Origin: an uncultured Eubacteriales bacterium
GTDB taxonomy: Bacteria > Bacillota > Clostridia > Oscillospirales > CAG-272
Reading direction: 5' to 3'
Assembly: GCA_905201895.1 (NCBI GenBank)
Contig: CAJKPX010000049.1
Location: 1-15,913 of the forward strand
Length of the DNA: 15,913 bases
Shown here: in pieces, positions 1-5,501 of the stretch
How the letters are laid out: each line of letters opens with the position of its first letter
Numbering within the stretch: the first letter of the stretch is position 1
Notes under the pieces: generated by a model
The model's database searches: none
Told to the model about the DNA's origin: nothing
The model's input: only the letters and a program-made list of their open reading frames with translations
Made by a program: the position numbers and the translations under genes

Positions 1-56
1 TTATCGCCAGTTTCGCCTTTGTATTACAAAGGCATAGGGCAAAGCCCATACCCCTT

Positions 57-117
57 GTAGGGCGGTGCCTTGGTGCCGCCGTGGCCTAAATTGCGGCGGG
101 AGCAAGCCCCGCCCTAC
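57..117. repeat. Inverted pair of GTAGGG palindromic units (REP/REPIN-like)
   Basis: Two units face each other: GTAGGGCGG at 57-65 and its exact reverse complement CCGCCCTAC at 109-117. Each unit continues into its own small hairpin (GGCGG/CCGCC near 61-80; GCGGG/CCCGC near 95-112). The design matches the element at 179-244. It looks like a short non-coding intergenic repeat pair of REPIN type. Copy number in the genome cannot be seen from one window, so calling it a family rests on the copies within this region. Confidence 0.6.
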
Positions 118-178
118 GATGTAACCCCATTATAACACAAATCGGCAGAGAAAACAATATCTTTGCCTAAATTTGTTT

Positions 179-244
179 GTAGGGGCGACCATTGGTCGCC
201 CGTTTTTTTGCGGTTGTTTGCGGGCGATCAATGATCGCCCCTAC
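179..244. repeat. Inverted pair of GTAGGGGCGA palindromic units (REP/REPIN-like)
   Basis: The 66-bp element has perfect 10-bp ends, GTAGGGGCGA at 179-188 and TCGCCCCTAC at 235-244. Each half is itself a palindrome: GGGCGACCA-T-TGGTCGCCC at 183-201 and GGGCGATCA-A-TGATCGCCC at 222-240, separated by a T-rich spacer. The two halves differ by a C/T change that is present on both arms of the palindrome, so pairing is kept. This is the best-preserved copy in the window. It encodes nothing. Confidence 0.7.
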
Positions 245-384
245 GAAGAACCCAAACATCCTTATGAGAACCAGCCTAAAGGGAGTGTTTTATATTTTCA
301 GGCAGAGAATTTGTTTTTTGAAGAAAAAGCGAGGACGGTCACAAGGGCGCCCCATCAGCCGTTCGCCAAATCAAAATCCACCTC

Positions 385-406
385 GTAGGGCAGGGGCTCC
401 TCTGCC
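385..406 (+). repeat. Single GTAGGG palindromic unit, probably decayed
   Basis: GTAGGG is followed by a hairpin, GGCAGGGG (389-396) against the complementary segment ending at 406, with one G-T pair and a tiny loop. It has the same plan as the units at 57 and 179 but no inverted partner nearby, so it is probably a solitary or decayed unit. Confidence 0.4.
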
Positions 407-538
407 ATTGATACCCAACTTTGAAAGTGCGTTTTGGATGTGTGATAATCGCAACGCCTATCGGCAGTACCCCTGTCTTGAGTCAAAAGACATCCCCTTG
501 ACGCCTTGATCCGCCTTCGGGAAGGTTCTTGAAGGGGT

Positions 539-572
539 GCAGGGGGAACTTCTTTCAAGAAGTTCCCCCTGC
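539..572. terminator. Perfect 15-bp hairpin downstream of lepA
   Basis: GCAGGGGGAACTTCT (539-553), loop TTCA, then the exact complement (558-572). It sits 17 bases past the lepA stop codon. Neither side has a proper T-run, so it is not a classical intrinsic terminator. It may stabilise the lepA mRNA 3' end, act as a weak terminator, or be another dispersed repeat. Confidence 0.45.
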
Positions 573-589
573 AAAACCCGAATCCGTTT

Positions 590-2410
590 TCACTGATCGT
601 CGTCGAGCTTGAGGACCGCCATGAATGCCTCGGGGGAAACCTGAACCGAGCCGAGCTGGCGCATCTTTTTCTTACCCTCCTTCTGCTTTTCAAGCAGCTT
701 CTTCTTTCGGGTAATGTCGCCGCCGTAGCACTTTGCAAGCACGTCCTTGCGCATTGCTTTCACGGTTTCGCGTGCGATGATCTTGGTGCCGATCGCGGCT
801 TGGATCGGGACCTCAAAGAGCTGACGCGGAATGTTGTCCTTGAGCTTTTCGGCGATCTTTCTTGCACGTGCGTACGCCTTTTCCTCATGCACGATGAAGG
901 AAAGCGCATCCACCTGCTCGCCGTTGAGCAGGAAATCGAGCTTGACGAGCTTGGAGGGCTCGTAGCCGTGCAGCTCGTAGTCGAGCGATGCGTATCCGCG
1001 CGAGCGACTCTTGAGCGCGTCAAAGAAATCGTAGATGATCTCGTTGAGCGGCAGGTTATAGTGAAGCTCCACGCGCGTGGGGTCGAGATATTTCATGTCG
1101 ATGAACACGCCGCGGCGGTTCTGGCAGAGCTCCATGAGTCCGCCAACGTATTCCACGGGCGTGATGACGTTTGCCTTCACAAGCGGCTCGTACGCCACCT
1201 CGATGGTATCGGGGGTGGGGTAGTTGGAAGGGTTGTCGATGCGCACCAGCTCACCGCTCTTGAGCTTGATCTCATAGATAACGCTCGGCGCGGTGGTGAT
1301 GAGGTCGAGGTTGAACTCACGCTCGAGTCGCTCCTCAATGATCTCCATGTGAAGCAGACCCAAAAAACCGCAGCGGAAGCCGAAGCCGAGTGCAATCGAG
1401 GTCTCGGGCTCAAAGAGCAGCGCCGCATCGTTGAGCTGCAGCTTTTCAAGCGCCTCGCGCAGGTCCTGATAGCGTGCACCGTCGGCGGGGTAAATACCCG
1501 CGTAAACCATCGGTTGCACCGCCTTAAAGCCGGGCAGCGCTTGCGCGGTGGGAGTTGTCGCAAGCGTGACGGTGTCGCCCACGCGGGTGTCCGAAACGCT
1601 CTTGATCGAGGCGGTGAAGTATCCAACCTCGCCCGCGCGCAGGCAGTCGCATTTCTTCAGACCAAAGGGCTCCATCGTGCCAACGTCCACGATCTCAAAG
1701 GTGGCACCCGTGCTCATGAGCAGAATTTTATCGCCGCTCTTGATCTCGCCGTCGATCACGCGGATGTTGACCACAACGCCGAGATAGCTGTCGTAGTAGG
1801 AGTCGAAAATCAGCGCCTTGAGCGGGGCGTTCTCGTCGCCAACGGGGGCGGGAATATCGCGCACGATCGCCTCAAGCACGTCCTCGATGTTCTGTCCGGT
1901 TTTTGCCGAAACGGCAGGGCAGCCCTCGGCGGGAATGCCGATGATGTCCTCCACCTCGGCGCGGCAACGGTCAACGTCGGCGGAGGGGAGGTCGATCTTG
2001 TTGATCACGGGCACGATTTCCAGGTTGGCGTCCACGGCGAGGTAGGCATTTGCCAGCGTTTGCGCTTCGATTCCCTGGGTTGCGTCGACCACCAAAAGAG
2101 CACCGTCGCAGGCGTTGAGCGAGCGCGAGACCTCGTAGTTGAAGTCCACGTGACCGGGGGTGTCGATGAGATTGAAGGTGTAGATTTCACCGTTCTGCGC
2201 CTCGTAGTCGAGCTTAACGGCACGCGCCTTGATGGTGATGCCGCGCTCGCGCTCCAGGTCCATATTGTCCAGGATCTGCTCCTCCATGTCGCGCTTCGCA
2301 ACCGTTTGCGTGTGCTCGAGAATGCGGTCGGCGAGGGTGGATTTTCCGTGGTCGATATGAGCAATGATTGAGAAATTGCGAATGTGTTTCTGACGATCTG
2401 ACTGTTGCAC
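590..2410 (-). CDS. lepA: Elongation factor 4 (LepA), ribosomal back-translocase GTPase
   Basis: LepA is a ribosome-binding GTPase of the cytosol, implicated in back-translocation and ribosome biogenesis. Visible GTPase motifs are AHIDHGKST (P-loop), ERERGITIKA (switch I), DTPGHVDF and NKIDLPSA. They are followed by EF-G-like domains (GFGFRCGFLG) and the LepA-specific C-terminus (KCYGGDITRKKKLLEKQKEGKKKM, in two adjoining blocks; then SVQVSPEAFMAVLKLDD). From the GTG chosen here it is 606 residues, normal for the family. The start is uncertain. An upstream ATG at 2446 lies only about 6 nt after the predicted transcription start. The GTG at 2410 is 14 nt after the AAGG core of the Shine-Dalgarno sequence. 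An ATA at 2416 has ideal 8-nt spacing. lepA is divergent from the oxidoreductase gene. Confidence 0.97.
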   Translation of the reverse strand: MQQSDRQKHIRNFSIIAHIDHGKSTLADRILEHTQTVAKRDMEEQILDNMDLERERGITIKARAVKLDYEAQNGEIYTFNLIDTPGHVDFNYEVSRSLNACDGALLVVDATQGIEAQTLANAYLAVDANLEIVPVINKIDLPSADVDRCRAEVEDIIGIPAEGCPAVSAKTGQNIEDVLEAIVRDIPAPVGDENAPLKALIFDSYYDSYLGVVVNIRVIDGEIKSGDKILLMSTGATFEIVDVGTMEPFGLKKCDCLRAGEVGYFTASIKSVSDTRVGDTVTLATTPTAQALPGFKAVQPMVYAGIYPADGARYQDLREALEKLQLNDAALLFEPETSIALGFGFRCGFLGLLHMEIIEERLEREFNLDLITTAPSVIYEIKLKSGELVRIDNPSNYPTPDTIEVAYEPLVKANVITPVEYVGGLMELCQNRRGVFIDMKYLDPTRVELHYNLPLNEIIYDFFDALKSRSRGYASLDYELHGYEPSKLVKLDFLLNGEQVDALSFIVHEEKAYARARKIAEKLKDNIPRQLFEVPIQAAIGTKIIARETVKAMRKDVLAKCYGGDITRKKKLLEKQKEGKKKMRQLGSVQVSPEAFMAVLKLDDDQ

Positions 2411-2423
2411 GCTTATAAACCGT

Positions 2424-2431
2424 ACCTTTCC
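2424..2431 (-). promoter_or_regulatory. Ribosome binding site of lepA
   Basis: On the minus strand GGAAAGGT lies 8 nt before an ATA codon (2416) and 14 nt before GTG (2410). It excludes the upstream ATG (2446), which precedes it, and leaves the real start between GTG and a rare ATA. Confidence 0.55.
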
Positions 2432-2458
2432 GAAAAATAGGATCATGATATTGATATT

Positions 2459-2487
2459 ATTATACATTATTTTTTGTCCCGTGACAA
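2459..2487 (-). promoter_or_regulatory. Sigma-A promoter of lepA
   Basis: On the minus strand TTGTCA (2487-2482), a 17-bp spacer and a perfect TATAAT (2464-2459). Transcription should start near 2452. The -35 lies in an inverted repeat TTGTC-N4-GACAA (2474-2487) that could be an operator; this last point is inference. Confidence 0.75.
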
Positions 2488-2569
2488 GGGCTTTGCAATA
2501 TTTTTCTGCTAAAATTGGGGAATTGCCTTTTTTATGACAAAAAATGTCCAAAAAAAAGCAAAACATATC

Positions 2570-2598
2570 TTGAAAAGCAAGAGGAAATGCGATATACT
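2570..2598 (+). promoter_or_regulatory. Sigma-A promoter of the Gfo/Idh/MocA gene
   Basis: TTGAAA (2570-2575), 17-bp spacer, TATACT (2593-2598), about 70 bp before the start codon. An inverted repeat GACA-N5-TGTC (2536-2548) lies about 20 bp upstream of the -35. Confidence 0.65.
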
Positions 2599-2673
2599 AC
2601 CATTGAAATCAAGTGTGTTTTTTGGCAAGACGAAATTTCACGGTAGAAAATGCAGAGAAAGGACTTGATCACG

Positions 2674-3720
2674 ATGAAAAAAATGAGGGTTGCCGTTGTT
2701 GGCTACGGCGGAATGGGCGGCTGGCACGTAAAAAAGCTTTTGGAGAGCGACGTTGCCGAGGTTGCAGGTATCTACGATATTGACCCCGCAAGATGCGAGC
2801 TGGCAGAGAGCCGCGGCATTCACGCATATGCATCGCTGGAGGCGGTTCTGGCGGATCCGTCGGTTGAGCTGATTACGGTTGCAACGCCGAACGACGTGCA
2901 CGAGGAGATCGCAGTTGCTGCTATGAACGCAGGCAAGAACGTTATCAGCGAAAAGCCGGTTACGATCACGCTCGATTCCCTTGAGCGCATGATCGCGGCA
3001 TCGGAGAAGAACGGCGTGCGCTTCTCGGTTCATCAGAACCGCCGTTGGGACGCAGATTTTCTCGCAATGAAAAAGCTTTGCGAGTCGGGCGAGCTGGGCG
3101 AGGTGATTAGCCTGGAGTCGCGCGTGCATGGCAGCCGCGGAATCCCCGGCGACTGGAGAGGCATGAAAAAGTGCGGCGGCGGTATGCTCTATGACTGGGG
3201 CATTCACCTGATCGACCAGATTCTGATGATCTTTGGCTTCCGTCCCAAGCGCGTAAGCTGCATCTGTGACTACATCACCAACAGCGAGTGCGATGACGGC
3301 TTCCGCCTCGATATTTATTTTGAAAACGGCGTTCGCGCAACCGTTGAGGTTGGAACCTACAACTTCATCAACCTGCCTCGCTGGTATCTGCGCGCAAAGG
3401 GTGGCTCGGCTTGCATGCAGGCTTGGAAAACGCCCGTTGACGTGGTTAAATGCGACATGTGGCAGGAGCACAACGTCACCCCTGTGGAAACCGCTGCAGG
3501 TCTTACCAAAACGATGGCGCCGCGCGACAACTTCACCACCGATACCTATCAGATTGAGGTACCCACGTCTGACGTGCATGACTACTACCGCAACTTCATC
3601 CGCGCGATCCGCGGTGAGGAGGAGCAGCTCATCACGCACGATCAGATGCGCATGGATCTCAAGGTGATCCACGCCGCATTCCGCTCGGCTCAAACCGGCG
3701 CAATGGTTGAGATCGACTGA
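2674..3720 (+). CDS. Gfo/Idh/MocA family NAD(P)-dependent oxidoreductase
   Basis: This is a cytosolic dehydrogenase of 348 residues, probably acting on a sugar, inositol or related polyol; the substrate cannot be read from sequence. The N-terminal Rossmann fold shows VAVVGYGGMGGWH (glycine-rich NAD(P) loop, about residues 6-18), ATPNDVHEEIA (70-80) and the family signature SEKPVT (92-97). The C-terminal domain shows HQNRRWDADF (120-129) and YDWGIHLIDQ (173-182), whose His is the usual catalytic position. The start at 2674 is preferred over an in-frame ATG at 2650, because AAAGGA at 2658-2663 sits 10 nt before it and inside the longer frame. The gene is a single unit with its own promoter and a terminator at 3740. 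No sugar transporter or kinase neighbours it, so context does not help with substrate. Confidence 0.88.
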   Translation: MKKMRVAVVGYGGMGGWHVKKLLESDVAEVAGIYDIDPARCELAESRGIHAYASLEAVLADPSVELITVATPNDVHEEIAVAAMNAGKNVISEKPVTITLDSLERMIAASEKNGVRFSVHQNRRWDADFLAMKKLCESGELGEVISLESRVHGSRGIPGDWRGMKKCGGGMLYDWGIHLIDQILMIFGFRPKRVSCICDYITNSECDDGFRLDIYFENGVRATVEVGTYNFINLPRWYLRAKGGSACMQAWKTPVDVVKCDMWQEHNVTPVETAAGLTKTMAPRDNFTTDTYQIEVPTSDVHDYYRNFIRAIRGEEEQLITHDQMRMDLKVIHAAFRSAQTGAMVEID

Positions 3721-3739
3721 TTCTACACAAAAAAGAGAA

Positions 3740-3785
3740 GCAAGCTCCCGAGCATCGCAAAATGATCGGGAGCTTGCATTTTTTT
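3740..3785. terminator. Bidirectional terminator between oxidoreductase and birA
   Basis: A 12-bp perfect stem GCAAGCTCCCGA (3740-3751) / TCGGGAGCTTGC (3766-3777). On the plus strand seven Ts follow (3779-3785). On the minus strand the stem is followed by TTCTCTTTTTT. It can therefore end both converging transcripts. Confidence 0.9.
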
Positions 3786-3786
3786 G

Positions 3787-3815
3787 TTGCAAAATTGAAG
3801 GAAATGTGCTATGAT
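3787..3815 (+). promoter_or_regulatory. Orphan extended -10 promoter pointing into the 3' end of birA
   Basis: TTGCAA (3787-3792), 17-bp spacer, TGC-TATGAT (-10 at 3810-3815) with the extended TGn motif. Transcription would start near 3822 and run antisense to birA; no plausible plus-strand gene follows. It may be a remnant of a lost gene or may make an antisense RNA. Confidence 0.4.
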
Positions 3816-3862
3816 AGATGATAGAAGCAAACTGCCCGGGGGGGGACGGTTGTGCTATCGGA

Positions 3863-4639
3863 TCAATCGAGGCGGAGGCTGATCTCTCCGCTCGCCAACG
3901 TGAAACGCTCGCCCGCATCGTTGCACACGCAAAGACCGCCGCGTTCGTCGATATCGAGCGCCACGCCGTGTGTCACACCTCCGTTTTGCGTCCAGCTCAC
4001 GGCATGCCCGAGCACCATCGAATGTGCCTTGTAGTCGGCGATCCAGGAGCGGTCGGTGGGATCACGCAAAAAGGGAAGTAGCTCACAAAGGATCGCCCCA
4101 ATCAGATCGGCGCGAGAGAGCGTGGGGGCATCCAGCGAGCCTGCAACGCCCTGCAGCTCGGGCGGAAAATCCGAGGTGGAGAGGTTGACCCCGATGCCGA
4201 GGATGAGGCGCGGAGCGGTGTTTTCACAAAGCACCGATTCGGCGAGAATGCCGCAAATCTTTTTGCCGCCGAGATAGAGATCGTTCACCCATTTGATCGC
4301 GGTCTCAATGCCCGTGAGCGAGCGGATCGCACGCATCACGCAAACGGCTGCCGCACCCGTTACGGTAACGGCATCGCGCGGATCGGCGTTGGTCTCATAG
4401 AGCAGGCTGAAATACACCCCCGTGTCAGCGGGCGAGAAGAAGCTGCGTCCCATGCGACCGCGCCCGTTGGTTTGCTCCTCTGCCACGATCAGGGCGGGGA
4501 TGGAGGCGTCGGTGCGTGAGAGCCGCTTTGCTTCGGTGTTGGTCGAGTCGAGCGTTTGATGAAGGTGGATCGCAAGTCCCCGTGCACTGTCGCCGAGGGC
4601 TTGGCGCAGAGCTTTTTCTGTGAGCTGGCTTATCGGCAT
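3863..4639 (-). CDS. birA: Biotin--[acetyl-CoA carboxylase] ligase, monofunctional
   Basis: It activates biotin with ATP to biotinyl-AMP and transfers it to a lysine of biotin carboxyl carrier proteins in the cytosol. At 258 residues it lacks the N-terminal helix-turn-helix of bifunctional BirA, so it should be a pure ligase and not the biotin repressor. Key motifs are the biotinyl-AMP loop GRGRMGRSF (59-67), KWVNDLYLGGKKICGILAE (116-134) with K127 at the catalytic lysine position, and GIGVNL (148-153). KWVND replaces the more usual KWPND. The C-terminal SH3-like domain is present (about 212-258). ATG at 4639 has GAAAGGCGG upstream. The gene converges on the terminator at 3740 and diverges from the pseudouridine synthase gene. 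Confidence 0.93.
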   Translation of the reverse strand: MPISQLTEKALRQALGDSARGLAIHLHQTLDSTNTEAKRLSRTDASIPALIVAEEQTNGRGRMGRSFFSPADTGVYFSLLYETNADPRDAVTVTGAAAVCVMRAIRSLTGIETAIKWVNDLYLGGKKICGILAESVLCENTAPRLILGIGVNLSTSDFPPELQGVAGSLDAPTLSRADLIGAILCELLPFLRDPTDRSWIADYKAHSMVLGHAVSWTQNGGVTHGVALDIDERGGLCVCNDAGERFTLASGEISLRLD

Positions 4640-4660
4640 GTCAAAAGCACCGCCTTTCTT

Positions 4661-4720
4661 GAAAATCAGAAATGCATACGGATAGAGAAAATCTGAAATA
4701 CGGTTGGATACGAATATACG
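4661..4720. repeat. Imperfect direct repeats with four ATACG motifs between birA and rluA-like gene
   Basis: GAAAATCAGAAAT-GC-ATACGG (4661-4681) recurs as GAAAATCTGAAATACGG (4687-4703). ATACG occurs at 4676, 4698, 4708 and 4716. All lie in the 105-bp divergent intergenic space, where no clear consensus promoter is visible. They could be regulator binding sites for one or both genes; this is inference. Confidence 0.4.
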
Positions 4721-4744
4721 AAAAAACGAGGGGAGGACGATGGG

Positions 4745-5398
4745 ATGGAGAATATTGAAATTCTATATGAGGACGATGCCATCACGGTTGCCGTGAAGCC
4801 CGCCACGATCGTCTCGGAGCAGACCGAGCGAGGGGATGGCTTTGCCGATCTGCTCGCGGCGCGCAACCGAGGAGGTTATATTGGTGTGATCCACCGCCTT
4901 GACCGCGGCGTGGGCGGCGTGATGGTTTATGCACGTGAGCCCCGTGCAGCCGCGCGGCTTTCTGCAGCGGTGCAGGCGCATGCCTTCGGCAAGGAATATC
5001 TTGCGTGGGTGCATGGCACGCCCGAGCCCCGTGCAACTCTGAAGGACCTGCTTTTTCACGATCGCATGAAGAACAAGACCTTTGTAGTCGAGCGCGAGCG
5101 TCGGGGCGTGAAGGAGGCGATCCTTGATTACGAGACTTTGAAAACGCTGTGCGATGCGTCCGGAGATACGCGCACGCTCGTTTCGGTGCGGCTCCACACG
5201 GGGCGCACGCATCAGATTCGCGTGCAGTTTGCCCATCGCGGATACCCGCTCGTTGGTGATGGCAAATACGGTGCGCGCGGCGACCGATGCCCGATCGCGC
5301 TTTTTTGCCACCGCTTGCGATTTCCGCACCCTGTGAGTGGAAAAATGCTCACCTTCTGCCGCGAATGGGAGCGCGCAGAGGAGTGCGCGGAGAATTAA
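4745..5398 (+). CDS. RluA-family pseudouridine synthase
   Basis: It isomerises specific uridines in rRNA or tRNA to pseudouridine. The 217-residue protein consists of the catalytic domain only, with no N-terminal S4 RNA-binding domain. The active-site motif is HRLDRGVGG (50-58) with catalytic Asp53; most relatives have T/S-S-G where this has VGG. Further family blocks are KEYLAWVHG (83-91), LHTGRTHQIRVQFAH (150-164) and YPLVGDGKYG (167-176). The start at 4745 is set by GGGGAGGA ending at 4737, 7 nt upstream; an ATG at 4740 is in another frame. Which RNA position it modifies cannot be told. It is divergent from birA and ends at a terminator at 5443. Confidence 0.9.
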   Translation: MENIEILYEDDAITVAVKPATIVSEQTERGDGFADLLAARNRGGYIGVIHRLDRGVGGVMVYAREPRAAARLSAAVQAHAFGKEYLAWVHGTPEPRATLKDLLFHDRMKNKTFVVERERRGVKEAILDYETLKTLCDASGDTRTLVSVRLHTGRTHQIRVQFAHRGYPLVGDGKYGARGDRCPIALFCHRLRFPHPVSGKMLTFCREWERAEECAEN

Positions 5399-5442
5399 GG
5401 AGCACTGTATGAGAGCGGTGCCCCGATAACAAGCCCGAAATC

Positions 5443-5498
5443 AAAGGGAACGGCAAGCAGATGCCGATGCATTTGCGCCGCTCCCTTGTTTTTGTTTT
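5443..5498 (+). terminator. Terminator of the pseudouridine synthase gene
   Basis: Long imperfect hairpin: AAGGGA-A-CGGC (5444-5454) pairs with GCCG-C-TCCCTT (5477-5487), with one mismatch. An inner stem GCAGATG/CATTTGC (5457-5463/5470-5476) continues it. A T-rich tail TTTTTGTTTT follows on the plus strand. Confidence 0.75.
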
Positions 5499-5501
5499 GG
5501 A

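Larger units (their letters stand above)
1..589. other. Gene-free intergenic stretch rich in palindromes
   Basis: No convincing gene is present: the open frames here are short, lack good ribosome binding sites and overlap the repeats. From left to right it holds a perfect 9-bp palindrome GCCTTTGTA-T-TACAAAGGC (15-33), a small GGGC-AAA-GCCC hairpin (37-47), the two inverted repeat pairs, a single unit at 385, about 130 bases with nothing recognisable (407-538), and the hairpin at 539-572. No gene entering from the left edge can be identified. Confidence 0.6.

Noticed and set aside
800..2371. Long open frame (523 codons) on the plus strand opposite lepA
   Set aside because: It lies wholly antisense to a clear lepA, has a low-complexity Val/His/Leu-rich product and no recognisable domain; it arises from codon bias.
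2638..3918. Long minus-strand frame (426 codons) opposite the oxidoreductase
   Set aside because: Antisense to a well-supported gene and crosses a strong bidirectional terminator; no domain seen.
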